64,000 bases of DNA from DASUNP01 sp963728545 (GCA_963728545.1 CAVSKO010000002.1:3658001-3722000), one strand, 5' to 3'; shown: positions 38,820-45,823, numbered from the stretch's first letter. The notes: generated by a model from the letters alone, not told the origin. Numbers and translations: made by a program.

Positions 38820-39803
38820 CTATGCAGCCAATAATTCTTTGATACTCCAAACATGGTCTGTCAGACCGGAAGCCATCGCGGGAGTGCGCTTCTTTACGTC
38901 CTCAGTCTTGACGCTGCTATGCGGTCTGCAAAAGTTGTAGTACGCGAAGAAAAGAGCCAATGCCCATTTCAAGTTCTCACGCTTTTTGCTAAACGCATTG
39001 GTTAGTCTTGTGAATCTACGCATCTGCATTCTGATAGTGAGATTGTTTCTCTCAACTATGCTTGTGCAGATTCGCCAGGGGTTAGGGTTGCCAGAGATTA
39101 TATTCGATATTGTGTCCACCACTACGGGTGGCGAGTATCTATGTTCCTCATCTTGAGAAGTCGCATAGACTTTTATGAGTTGGGCAAAGTCAATCTGCTT
39201 GTGTCCAAGCTCATGCATTATAGTGTCACGATAAGGCGCGAAACCATCGGTTGTTACTTGAAAGCTGGCATCTGCCGTAGCTGTGTCCAGCTTCTTTGTG
39301 AATGCCCATGTATCATCAAAGGTGCGTCTGCCTAGATGCCAAGTGAGAATAAGCTTTGTATTACTCTCGATTGCGACGAAAGTATAAGCATCACCCATGC
39401 TGCGCTCTTGTTCGTATGAATCCCATTGCAGTCTTTTTTTGCCTTTCGTTTTTTCCTTCATCCCGACAAAGCACCATAGTTCATCACATTCAACGTCTTT
39501 AGCAGGAACGTCTTTAATGCGATTCTCTAGGAACTTCTCGCACCGCTCGCCAGCTATAACGAGAATCTTCATGATGGTGTTTATGTCTATGCCAGTGATT
39601 CGTTGTGTGCTTCTGAGGCTAGAACCTTCGATTAGCTGTTGTATGCACTGGACAGCCTTATCAAGCGGGAGATACATACCCTCTAGGGGTAAATCCTGAC
39701 GTTCTATAAAAGTCTTAGAGCATGTTTCGCAGCGATAACGGGGAGTACCTTTGCGATCTGTGCCATGCTTCTTTGCTTCATTATTACAGGTGTGACATTT
39801 CAT
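38820..39803 (-). CDS. IS1-like DDE transposase
   Basis: 327 residues. The N-terminal zinc ribbon (CHTCNNEAKKHG then YRCETCSKTF) and a helix-turn-helix region (SLRSTQRITGIDINTIMKIL) are fused in one frame to the catalytic core: VECDELWCFVG (first Asp), VTTDGFAPYRD (second Asp) and VERNNLTIRMQMRRFTR (Glu). Classical IS1 makes this by frameshifting between insA and insB; here it is a single gene, as in many environmental IS1 relatives. 8-bp target duplication agrees. Confidence 0.85.
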   Translation of the reverse strand: MKCHTCNNEAKKHGTDRKGTPRYRCETCSKTFIERQDLPLEGMYLPLDKAVQCIQQLIEGSSLRSTQRITGIDINTIMKILVIAGERCEKFLENRIKDVPAKDVECDELWCFVGMKEKTKGKKRLQWDSYEQERSMGDAYTFVAIESNTKLILTWHLGRRTFDDTWAFTKKLDTATADASFQVTTDGFAPYRDTIMHELGHKQIDFAQLIKVYATSQDEEHRYSPPVVVDTISNIISGNPNPWRICTSIVERNNLTIRMQMRRFTRLTNAFSKKRENLKWALALFFAYYNFCRPHSSVKTEDVKKRTPAMASGLTDHVWSIKELLAA

Positions 39804-40029
39804 ATCGTGAAGCCTTGCCTTTCTTAGGCGATTGCTTCACAATGTCTTTGCTAGGAGATCAGAGCGAGCAATCGCTTTTGATTTTCAAAAAGGCTTTATT
39901 GGTTACAGCCAATAGAGCCTTTAACTTTTCAAGATTCAAATTACTGCCTTTAATGTATATACGTTTTTAGCTTATACCAGTTTCAAAATAATGATTGATT
40001 AGAGGATTTTTTGTTGATACAATTAAGGC

Positions 40030-40224
40030 ATGAACAAGAAAAGAGGACGCCCACCAAAAGACGCTGATGAGTTAAAGAGTGAAAGCTTGCTTATCAGGTT
40101 AGAGCAGAACGAAAAAGAAACTTACCAGAGTGCGGCGGATTTAGCAGGAATGTCACTGTCGGCATGGGTACGGGAAAGACTAAGACGGATGGCAGTTCGT
40201 GAATTGAAAAACGCGACGAAATAA
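40030..40224 (+). CDS. small ribbon-helix-helix-like DNA-binding protein
   Basis: 64 residues. RGRPPK at the N-terminus is AT-hook-like. SESLLIRLEQNEKETYQSAA then MSLSAWVRERLRRMA is a strand and two helices in ribbon-helix-helix style, close to small relaxosome or repressor proteins. A strong terminator follows at 40275. May regulate the transposon; not shown. Confidence 0.6.
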   Translation: MNKKRGRPPKDADELKSESLLIRLEQNEKETYQSAADLAGMSLSAWVRERLRRMAVRELKNATK

Positions 40225-40274
40225 TCTGCTTATTAGAAATCAGTTTGCCTGAATCTGAATTGAGCACATACAAT

Positions 40275-40304
40275 ACAAGGGCTGGCAATTACGCCAGCCC
40301 TTGT
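40275..40304 (+). terminator. strong stem-loop terminator
   Basis: ACAAGGGCTGGC (40275-40286) pairs perfectly with GCCAGCCCTTGT (40293-40304), 6-base loop, then TTCG. It lies 50 bases after the stop of the ribbon-helix-helix-like gene. Confidence 0.75.
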
Positions 40305-40367
40305 TTCGCATCCGTTCAGAGTCACCAAGTTTCCAGACCAAATGGCTCCGAACAGAAGGAGAGTGTT

Positions 40368-40514
40368 ATGCCTAAAATTCGCTGGTCACATCACGGAAAA
40401 CGATTACGCATCAAATTCACCTTTCGCACCATCGTAATCACAATCGACTTACCACCAGTACGGGCCGGAAAGCCTAAGAGGAATACTCCGCTTTCCGGTC
40501 ACTCGCAATCGTGA
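40368..40514 (+). CDS. small basic protein, transposon passenger
   Basis: 48 residues from the ATG at 40368, with AAGGAGAG upstream. Rich in Arg, Lys and His (RWSHHGKRLRIKFTF), with pI clearly basic. No family recognised; the good ribosome site is the main support. It ends just before the tRNA-containing hairpin. Confidence 0.45.
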   Translation: MPKIRWSHHGKRLRIKFTFRTIVITIDLPPVRAGKPKRNTPLSGHSQS

Positions 40515-40516
40515 TA

Positions 40517-40631
40517 GATTTATAAGCATGCGGGCATGGTGAAATGGTAAACGCGCCTGACTCGCAATCAGGCGGGCCGCTCATACCGGCCCTTATGGGT
40601 TCAAATCCCATTGCCCGCATGCTTATAAATC
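40517..40631 (+). repeat. long hairpin enclosing the tRNA
   Basis: GATTTATAAGCAT (40517-40529) pairs with ATGCTTATAAATC (40619-40631) and is continuous with the 7-bp acceptor stem, giving a 20-bp uninterrupted stem. In this pairing the discriminator A73 (40619) would be paired with base -1. Confidence 0.85.
40530..40619 (+). tRNA. class II tRNA with CGC anticodon
   Basis: Cloverleaf read by eye: acceptor GCGGGCA/TGCCCGC, 3-bp D stem GTG/CGC with loop containing GGT, anticodon stem CCTGA/TCAGG with loop CTCGCAA (anticodon CGC at 40563-40565), long variable arm GGGCCG...CGGCCC (40574-40592), T stem ATGGG/CCCAT with loop TTCAAAT, discriminator A. No CCA is encoded. The long variable arm and D-arm resemble tRNA-Leu, but CGC would read the Ala codon GCG. 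It lies in the transposon. Confidence 0.75.
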
Positions 40632-40739
40632 CGACCTATTAACTTTTCTTTTGACGAATGTCGATGGAAGGATATTCAAGTTGGCAGTAAAGACTAACGG
40701 CAGCATCGCCCGGTCATCCTCCATAGAGATTCGTCCGAA

Positions 40740-40780
40740 AATCAAGTGGTTGATTCTTCCCAGGAATTAACCACTTGATT
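40740..40780. terminator. hairpin near transposon right end
   Basis: AATCAAGTGGTT (40740-40751) pairs perfectly with AACCACTTGATT (40769-40780). It is probably a terminator or barrier to read-through. Otherwise 40632-40949 shows no gene I can support. Confidence 0.5.
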
Positions 40781-41023
40781 CCCTCCACAAGTATCTGTGG
40801 ACATGACCGGAAAAGTCAACGGATTTTTGACTATCAGTATAAGATCGTATAACTGGCTAATAGGAGGCTGTGCCGTGCCAGACGGCGAGAGTTCAAGGAG
40901 CATGACAGCAAAATTGTTCGCCGCGATTTACACAATATCAGACATTACCAGGCCGCGAAGCGAGTTTCGTATGAAACAGCGAGTGCGGCTCGCGGCCCCG
41001 ATAATGCGGAGCGTTAGGCCGAC

Positions 41024-42115
41024 TTAAAGGCCGATTGCGAAACCTAACCAAATATTACCTTCTTTATCTGTGCGTTGATATTCTTCTATGCACTCGCTAG
41101 GGAAACTTATTCTTCGGCGCACAAACCGTGCCAATCTTTGAGGATCTATTGGATTATTCAGGCCAGCTTCAGTCACTGGCGAATGAATCAAATACTCCTC
41201 ACATTTAACTATGCGTTTACTTCTATTCTCAAAAGCGCTAATTATACCTTGCTCATTAAGGTAATTGAGTATATTTGACTCTCTCCCATTCGCATCAGGG
41301 AAAAAATGCTCCCTCTTTGAAACATCTGCCATCAAGCTAAGCTCATTATACAATGCTGTGATAAAGTCACGCAGATACTCAGACGCGTTTTCGGCTGCAC
41401 TGGGGATGACAATGGTTTCAATACCTCTAGACGATAGATCACTTAGAGTAAGGCTATCCAAGTCAAACAGTACCGCATAAGATCTGCGCACATATCCTCC
41501 AAAATCGTATTGTATTTGAGAATGGACCTGATTGAAGTCTGGATCATTTAGACTGTAGCCGACAAATAGAAAAGTTTTTTTGCGCAGAAGGTGGCTTATT
41601 TCTTCCCTGATGGCCCTAGATTTCCACAACCCTGTATCAAAGTCTTGCCTAGTAATGATTATAGTATCTGGTTGCTCCCGGTCGCCATGTAACTTAATGA
41701 TAGTCGTTTTATCTGATCGGTCAAAAGCCAGATCCTTATCGGATACTACTTTGATAAAGGATTGGTCGCATTTGTCTAGAGCCTTCTCAACGAGGTTGTC
41801 ATAATTAGTCGTAATCCAGGTTTTGAAGCGCATTCTTGCCAAATTTAACAGGCTTATAGGGATCTTTTTCCCAGTTGTATCTGTCTGTTCGAGAATATGT
41901 TCTATTAAGTTCCTACGAGAGTATCTATGCTGAAATACTTGTGCCACCTTTAGCGGATCACTATCAGGCGAACATTGTAAGATTTGGCATAGCGGAAGTA
42001 GTAATTGCTTCCATCCTGGTAAGCCGGCATCCATTGATAAGCCAGCCCCTACAAAAAGAACACAATTATCTCGCTCGATTTGATCGATTAATTCGAAAGG
42101 TAGATCGAAAGCCAT
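41024..42115 (-). CDS. SIR2-family NAD-dependent protein
   Basis: 363 residues. SIR2-type NAD-binding motifs: CVLFVGAGLSMDAGLPGW (about 18-35), TTNYDNLV (Asn104, Asp106), TIIKLHGD with His143, and FLFVGYSLNDPDF. The C-terminal 150 residues are unrecognised. Many bacterial SIR2_2 proteins of this kind are anti-phage NADases. Single gene of a cassette with ends TTAGGCCGAC and GTCGGCCTAA, transcribed against the attC direction, so it needs its own promoter in 42116-42209. Confidence 0.85.
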   Translation of the reverse strand: MAFDLPFELIDQIERDNCVLFVGAGLSMDAGLPGWKQLLLPLCQILQCSPDSDPLKVAQVFQHRYSRRNLIEHILEQTDTTGKKIPISLLNLARMRFKTWITTNYDNLVEKALDKCDQSFIKVVSDKDLAFDRSDKTTIIKLHGDREQPDTIIITRQDFDTGLWKSRAIREEISHLLRKKTFLFVGYSLNDPDFNQVHSQIQYDFGGYVRRSYAVLFDLDSLTLSDLSSRGIETIVIPSAAENASEYLRDFITALYNELSLMADVSKREHFFPDANGRESNILNYLNEQGIISAFENRSKRIVKCEEYLIHSPVTEAGLNNPIDPQRLARFVRRRISFPSECIEEYQRTDKEGNIWLGFAIGL

Positions 42116-42209
42116 AGAAGATTATGGACAAAAACCATGTTATATAATTCGACGCGTCTATTATAAACTATGATACATTTATGACAATCTCCCATGCAGC
42201 AATTCGTCG

Positions 42210-42303
42210 GCCTAACAATCGCGTCAACCGGAGCGCGCGAAGCGAATTTCGTAAGCTTCGGCCAGTGTTCGGCTCGCGGCCCCGATAATGCGCAGCGTTA
42301 GAC
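42210..42303 (+). repeat. attC site 37 (forward), chimeric arms
   Basis: R'' GCCTAAC at 42210-42216, R' GTTAGAC at 42297-42303. The left arm (CGCGTCAACCGGAGCGCGCG) belongs to the family of site 30. The right arm (CGCGGCCCCGATAATGCGC) belongs to the common family. The arms are therefore poorly complementary apart from the cores and a short inner stretch. Confidence 0.85.
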
Positions 42304-42379
42304 CCCTAGCTCTCGATACTAAAGACGTTGCATTGATTGACCGATTGTGAAATCATTTGTAGCGAGAGGAAGTATAACT

Positions 42380-42571
42380 ATGAGTACTATAGTAGAAGAG
42401 ATTCTTGACTCCTTCGATCATTTATCTGAGGCTGAAAAACGAGAACTTGCCTCTGAAATAATCCGTCGCACAATAGAGATGTCTTTTCCCCCTTTGACAG
42501 ATGAAGAATTCGTACTCAATGCAGAAGCTCTATTCCTAGAGCTTGATCAAAGAGAATCAGTGAATGATTAA
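42380..42571 (+). CDS. antitoxin-like small protein paired with MazF-type toxin
   Basis: 63 residues from the ATG at 42380 (GAGAGGAAG upstream). Acidic and helical: EEILDSFDHLSEAEKRELAS, then an acidic C-terminus (TDEEFVLNAEALFLELDQRE). Resembles short addiction-module antitoxins. Overlaps the toxin gene by 8 bases. Confidence 0.7.
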   Translation: MSTIVEEILDSFDHLSEAEKRELASEIIRRTIEMSFPPLTDEEFVLNAEALFLELDQRESVND

Positions 42572-42878
42572 TCCAAACCGAGGAGAGGTTTGGCTGGTTG
42601 ATCTCGGCATGACAGCGAAGATCAGACCTTGCCTTGTTCTAAGCATCCCCGCCCTAGATCAAGATCGAGCATTAATTTCATTGTTGCCTCATACGACAAG
42701 TCCTCGTGGAACAAGGTTCGAGGTTGAAGTTAAAACGAGATTTCTAAAACCTGGTGTATTCGATGCTCAAAACCTCGTCACCATACCGCATGCGAAGCTG
42801 ATGAGGAAGCTAGGCGCTCTTTCATCGGACCAATTGATTAGTGTAGTGAATGCGGTGCGATTTTGGTTGGGTTTATAG
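42564..42878 (+). CDS. MazF/PemK-like toxin
   Basis: 104 residues. N-terminal NRGEVWLVDLGM and RPCLVLSIP, then ALISLLPHTTSPRGTRFEVEV and the end region FDAQNLVTIPHAKLMRKLG match PemK/MazF RNases. It differs from the toxin at 1550 and so is a second, independent pair. Predicted mRNA interferase. Cassette ends TTAGACCCC and GGGGTCTAA. Confidence 0.85.
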   Translation: MINPNRGEVWLVDLGMTAKIRPCLVLSIPALDQDRALISLLPHTTSPRGTRFEVEVKTRFLKPGVFDAQNLVTIPHAKLMRKLGALSSDQLISVVNAVRFWLGL

Positions 42879-42913
42879 AGTTTGTAAGAAAGCAGCCTTT
42901 GTCATCACGCGGG

Positions 42914-43004
42914 GTCTAACAAGCGCATGCAACGGAGGCCGCGAAGCGAGATTCGCATCAATAGCCAGTGCCGTTCGCGGCCCCGCTGATGCGAGTCGTT
43001 AGAC
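42914..43004 (+). repeat. attC site 38 (forward)
   Basis: R'' GTCTAAC at 42914-42920, R' GTTAGAC at 42998-43004. Confidence 0.9.
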
Positions 43005-43060
43005 CCCTGCGGTCAAGTGGGCTAAAATGAACTCTGAGGATGAGGATGTTGGGGTAATGA

Positions 43061-43345
43061 ATGACTATAGAGGGCATAATCTGGCTCAGAAATATTGTAG
43101 ATAAACTTGCCTTCAAACATCATGTTGAGCCTTATGAGGTTGAACAAGTGCTAGATGATAAGCCTAAAATCCGTTTTGTTGAGAAAGGCGAGCGTAAGAA
43201 CGAAGATGTGTACTTAGCTTTAGGCCAAACTGATGCTGGCAGATACTTGGCAATTCTCTTTATCTACAAGAAGACTAAAGAGGCATTAATACTTAGCGCC
43301 AGAGATATGGCGCCAAAGGAAAGAAAACAATATGGCAAGAAGTAA
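43061..43345 (+). CDS. BrnT-like toxin
   Basis: 94 residues, homologous to 12222-12518: WLRNIVDKLAFKHHV near the start, VEQVLDDKPKIRFVEKG, then ALGQTDAGRYLAILF and LSARDMAPKERKQY. Predicted ribonuclease toxin. Overlaps the antitoxin gene by 14 bases. Confidence 0.78.
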   Translation: MTIEGIIWLRNIVDKLAFKHHVEPYEVEQVLDDKPKIRFVEKGERKNEDVYLALGQTDAGRYLAILFIYKKTKEALILSARDMAPKERKQYGKK

Positions 43346-43595
43346 ATCTAAGACCCTACCTAAACTCGAATCACTCGATGAGCTTGTGGAGTTCTTTGAG
43401 ACTCACGACATGGGCGATTACTGGGATCAAATGCCGGAAGCTGATTTTGAGGTGAACATCAAAAGAAGAAAGCATCTAGTTGCTATTGATGAAGAAATAA
43501 TCCCTAAGCTGAGTGAGATAGCTAAATCTAAGAGAGTATCATCAGAGAAACTCATAAATACTTGGCTGAAAGAAAAGATTCATAAAGCGAGTTAG
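43332..43595 (+). CDS. RHH/CopG-like antitoxin, BrnA position
   Basis: 87 residues. LPKLESLDELVEFFETHDMG parallels the antitoxin at 12496 (E-(E/L)-x-x-E-F-(W/F)-x-x-HD motif). The C-terminus HLVAIDEEIIPKLSEIAKSK then SSEKLINTWLKEKI is ribbon-helix-helix-like. Expected to neutralise the upstream toxin. Confidence 0.75.
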   Translation: MARSKSKTLPKLESLDELVEFFETHDMGDYWDQMPEADFEVNIKRRKHLVAIDEEIIPKLSEIAKSKRVSSEKLINTWLKEKIHKAS

Positions 43596-43609
43596 GAACC
43601 TCGGACGGG

Positions 43610-43639
43610 GTCTAACAAGCGCATGCAGCGGAGGCCGCG
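43610..43639 (+). repeat. attC site 39, left half only
   Basis: R'' GTCTAAC at 43610-43616 and the left arm to AGGCCGCG (43632-43639). The right arm and R' are missing. The break is at the same base as the transposon insertion in site 36. Confidence 0.8.
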
Positions 43640-43670
43640 GGTAGTGCCTGAAATGTGTGTTGTACGAAAT
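43640..43670 (+). mobile_element. left end of a second IS1-like element (remnant)
   Basis: GGTAGTGCCTGAAATGTGTG matches the left end of the transposon at 37151 (GGT.G.G.CTGAAA.TGTG pattern) and abuts the same AGGCCGCG of an attC. No transposase and no matching right end follow, so only a remnant is visible. Confidence 0.6.
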
Positions 43671-43710
43671 GGTGCATGCCTGTCATTCTAGCCTAGTTTA
43701 CTCCATCTGA

Positions 43711-43716
43711 TATAAT
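43711..43716 (+). promoter_or_regulatory. candidate -10 box
   Basis: TATAAT 116 bases before the ATG at 43832; a TTTACT at 43697 is too close to be a normal -35. Confidence 0.4.
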
Positions 43717-43732
43717 CCTATTGAAATCGGCT

Positions 43733-43825
43733 CGCCTAACAAAAGGGTCGCTCCCTTTTGGACAGCCGCGCAATCCTGAGCGCAGTTGGCGAGTCGAGAA
43801 TATCAGGATGCCCATACAGGAGGGG
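43733..43825 (+). promoter_or_regulatory. structured leader before small gene
   Basis: Two hairpins: AAAAGGG with CCCTTTT around TCGCT near 43740-43760, and ATCCTGA (about 43773) with TCAGGAT (about 43804). The flanking CTCGCC and GGCGAG also pair. AGGAGGGG (43818-43825) follows directly. It could be a regulatory leader or an attC-like relic; R' would be GTTGGCG, which breaks the GTTRRRY rule. Confidence 0.35.
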
Positions 43826-43831
43826 CGCGTA

Positions 43832-43984
43832 ATGGGGAAACTTGTAGCTGCTGATGAAGCAACACACAAAGAGCTTTTAGCGGACCTTAAAGTTATTCAA
43901 TGTTCTATTCGTATTGAGCCATACATTATCGAGGAACGCACTGATGACAAGTTATATAGCGAATTAGGGGTGAAGATAACTTGA
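43832..43984 (+). CDS. small protein of unknown function, end supplied by MITE
   Basis: 50 residues from the ATG at 43832 with AGGAGGGG upstream. ADEATHKELLADLKV then RIEPYIIEERTDDKLY. Its TGA stop (43982-43984) is formed by the first bases of the MITE at 43982, so the native 3' end may be lost. No family recognised. Confidence 0.45.
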   Translation: MGKLVAADEATHKELLADLKVIQCSIRIEPYIIEERTDDKLYSELGVKIT

Positions 43985-44123
43985 AGAGTGTGCATAATTC
44001 ATGTGCTGTTTTTCCAGTAATTTAGCATTTTTCGGGGTTCGGCCTTCGGATTTGCCTTTAACGGTGGATCACCAGCCTCGAAAAGCCCCGAAAAACCGGC
44101 CTCGGAATTATGCACACTCTTCA
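43982..44123. mobile_element. MITE-like element, 142 bp
   Basis: Perfect 19-bp terminal inverted repeats TGAAGAGTGTGCATAATTC (43982-44000) and its complement (44105-44123). Internal inverted repeats include TTTTTCGGGG with CCCCGAAAAA. No gene. Target duplication not obvious. Confidence 0.75.
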
Positions 44124-44228
44124 GATTATATCTTGTCACTTTGAGCTTCACGGCTTGATAGCTAATTGGTCAGACTGAGAATTAGTGTTAACAAATGACT
44201 TAAATTGCAATAAGGCAACAGTGATAGC

Positions 44229-44320
44229 GCCTAACGGCTCGCATCAGCGGGGCCGCGAGCCGCACTCAAGTATACATACGATACTCGCTTCGCGGCCTCC
44301 GTTGAATGCGTTTGTTAGAC
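44229..44320 (-). repeat. attC site 40 (inverted)
   Basis: Minus-strand R'' GTCTAAC (44314-44320) and R' GTTAGGC (44229-44235). First site of a 4.2-kb inverted block. Confidence 0.88.
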
Positions 44321-44409
44321 GCCGGTTTGCAAGGCACCGTTGATTTCTTCTCTTTAACGGACTTGCCATCATAAGTTCACCTCGATGATAATCTTTTTTG
44401 GAGAAAGAT

Positions 44410-44550
44410 ATGAAACCACTGAAGAAAGAAATCAAAATTGAACGGCCTCCAAAGGAAAAGGTTGATCGGGAGCAAGCCTTGAAGCGAGTGAAGGCATTCT
44501 CAAAACGCAAGGAGAAACTTATTGTCTCTATCAGAGAAGGTTCGCGTTGA
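44410..44550 (+). CDS. small basic protein, first gene of a two-gene module
   Basis: 46 residues, strongly basic (MKPLKKEIKIERPPKEK start, KRKEKL near the end, stop after GSR). Counterpart of 7969-8121: same size class, a PPK(E/K) motif, a terminal (N/G)SR, and an overlap with the next gene at the same point (CGCGTTGA). GAGAAAGAT precedes the ATG. The pair lies against the attC direction of this inverted cassette. Confidence 0.6.
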   Translation: MKPLKKEIKIERPPKEKVDREQALKRVKAFSKRKEKLIVSIREGSR

Positions 44551-44854
44551 AGTTTTCATCCCTGATTTACCAGACCCAATTTATAATCGCCTTCTTGAAG
44601 AGCTAGGCGATGAACTGAGTTATGCCTTTGGTGGCTGTACAGTGACACAAACCTCAGGAAAGTATCGCTCGGCGTCAGGCGTAATATTGCCTGACAAAGT
44701 TAATCTTCTTTTCACAGACACTCCTTTTAACTGGGAGAAGGATCGCAAAGTAATTGAGCATTATGCGCAAGAACTCCAAAATGTCGTACAACGAGCTTTG
44801 GAGAAAGAGGAAGCAATTCTCATAGCTGTGTATCCTGTCTTCCACGTAGATTAA
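44522..44854 (+). CDS. conserved small protein, second gene of a two-gene module
   Basis: 110 residues from a TTG (44522) with AAGGAGAAAC upstream, overlapping the previous gene by 29 bases. Homologue of 8090-8437: KVRVEVFIPDLPDP, FGGCTVTQTSGKYRSASGV, DKVNLLFTDTPFNWEK, AILIAVYPVFHVD. Probably alpha/beta. Unknown function; conservation of both the overlap and the partner in a second cassette shows a maintained two-protein unit. Confidence 0.65.
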   Translation: MSLSEKVRVEVFIPDLPDPIYNRLLEELGDELSYAFGGCTVTQTSGKYRSASGVILPDKVNLLFTDTPFNWEKDRKVIEHYAQELQNVVQRALEKEEAILIAVYPVFHVD

Positions 44855-44893
44855 TCCAATCTCATAACATCTACACGGAAACAGCGCATAGGC

Positions 44894-44987
44894 GTCTAAC
44901 GCTCACGTTCAGCCGGCGCGGGCAACGACACTAATGGATACTTACGAAACTTGCTGCCCGCGCTCGGCTGGAACGTGAGCGTTATGC
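44894..44987 (-). repeat. attC site 41 (inverted)
   Basis: Minus-strand R'' GCATAAC (44981-44987) and R' GTTAGAC (44894-44900). Long perfect arms around CACGTTC-AGCCG-GCGCGGGCA; the right-hand arm has the two extra bases, so it is the R'' side. Confidence 0.88.
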
Positions 44988-45001
44988 CGCCCTCGGGTCT
45001 T

Positions 45002-45256
45002 TTATGCAATCCGTTTTAGTTCCTCTCTTACTACTCGCCTTATCACTTTTTCCAACGGCTCTTGTCTCTGGCTGATATACTCCCGTAGGGCTTTATTGAT
45101 CAGGGTTTGATAGTTCCCCCCGCCAGATTCATTCACTACGTTCCGAAACCAGTCTAGCACTTCATCATCCAGTCTAATGGTGATACGCGTCTTGCTAGGA
45201 GTTGGAGTTACTACTGCTCCGCGTCGGCCTTTGCTGAAATCATATTCCTTTTTCAT
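45002..45256 (-). CDS. brnA: BrnA-type antitoxin
   Basis: 84 residues. Basic start (KKEYDFSKGRRGAVV) and a ribbon-helix-helix: TRITIRLDDEVLDWFRNVVN then YQTLINKALREYI, the classic BrnA pattern. Starts 4 bases inside the end of brnT (ATGA). Binds BrnT and represses the operon in characterised systems. Confidence 0.88.
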   Translation of the reverse strand: MKKEYDFSKGRRGAVVTPTPSKTRITIRLDDEVLDWFRNVVNESGGGNYQTLINKALREYISQRQEPLEKVIRRVVREELKRIA

Positions 45257-45522
45257 AGTCCCTCTGTATATTGTCTGTGTTCGCGTGGCGTCGCCCCGCG
45301 TGCTGAAATGATCCTTATCTTTTCTCCTCGAAAGGTGTAGACCACCACTAACACCCGCCCCAGCGCATCTGTCCCGATAGTAATAAACCTTTGTTCATGT
45401 GGGTAATTGTCGTCGAGAGTCAAAGCCAGCCCATCTTCAAGCACGGTAACAGCATCTGCAAAGTCAATTCCGTGCTTGCGGAGATTGCTGGCAGCCTTTC
45501 TGATATCCCACTCATAGCTCAC
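45253..45522 (-). CDS. brnT: BrnT-type ribonuclease toxin
   Basis: 89 residues with the canonical BrnT sequence: YEWDIRKAASNLRKHGIDF, HEQRFITIGTDALGRVLVVV and IRIISARGATPREHRQY. A closer match to characterised BrnT than the proteins at 12222 and 43061. GTG start. First gene of the toxin-antitoxin operon, in the normal orientation for this inverted cassette. Confidence 0.92.
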   Translation of the reverse strand: MSYEWDIRKAASNLRKHGIDFADAVTVLEDGLALTLDDNYPHEQRFITIGTDALGRVLVVVYTFRGEKIRIISARGATPREHRQYTEGL

Positions 45523-45575
45523 GCGAAAATTGTATGCACATTAGTGCATCATTTCAAGAGGCGCGGGGATTGGCG

Positions 45576-45667
45576 GCCTAACGCTCCGCATTATCGGGGC
45601 CGCGAGCCGCACTCATTGTAACATGCGAACTGTGCTTCGCGGCCTCCGTTGCATGCGGTTGTTATAC
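45576..45667 (-). repeat. attC site 42 (inverted)
   Basis: Minus-strand R'' GTATAAC (45661-45667) and R' GTTAGGC (45576-45582). Confidence 0.88.
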
Positions 45668-45823
45668 CTGTTCAGCTAGTTAGCTGCGCCGTGGCCGCAG
45701 GCCTCCGTCGCGCTCGCCTGCTTGATCTATGCCGGAGTAGTCGCCTGAGCGTAGTCTTTGCTGTGCGAGCGCGACTTTGCGCAACGGCCAGTCCATCAGC
45801 ACATTTCGCTAGGCAGGTATAAC
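45662..45823 (-). repeat. structured non-coding cassette, copy 11 (inverted)
   Basis: Second subfamily on the minus strand, close to copies 3 and 4, with P3 GGCCTGCGGCC. The P1 5' strand has GTTGCGC, one mismatch. Confidence 0.78.

Larger units (their letters stand above)
37151..40949 (+). mobile_element. IS1-like transposon with passenger genes and a tRNA
   Basis: 3.8 kb flanked by an 8-bp target duplication AGGCCGCG (37143-37150 and 40950-40957). Imperfect inverted ends: left GGTCGCGTCTGAAAATGTGT, right (reversed) GGTAATGTCTGATATTGTGT. It carries an IS1-like transposase (38820-39803, minus), a TPR-like protein, two small proteins, a ribbon-helix-helix-like protein, a 48-residue protein and a class II tRNA. 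A related end lies at 43640, at the same base of another attC. Confidence 0.85.
37121..41019 (+). repeat. attC site 36 (forward), split by IS1-like transposon
   Basis: R'' GTCTAAC at 37121-37127 and R' GTTAGGC at 41013-41019. The left arm reaches AGGCCGCG (37143-37150). After the transposon a second AGGCCGCG (40950-40957) continues into AAGCGAGTTTCG. Removing the insert and one 8-bp copy gives a normal site. Confidence 0.88.

Noticed and set aside
43733..43797. GCCTAAC ... GTTGGCG as an additional attC
   Set aside because: The right core ends in G instead of a pyrimidine, the arms do not match any local family, and the hairpins pair internally. Listed only as a structured leader.
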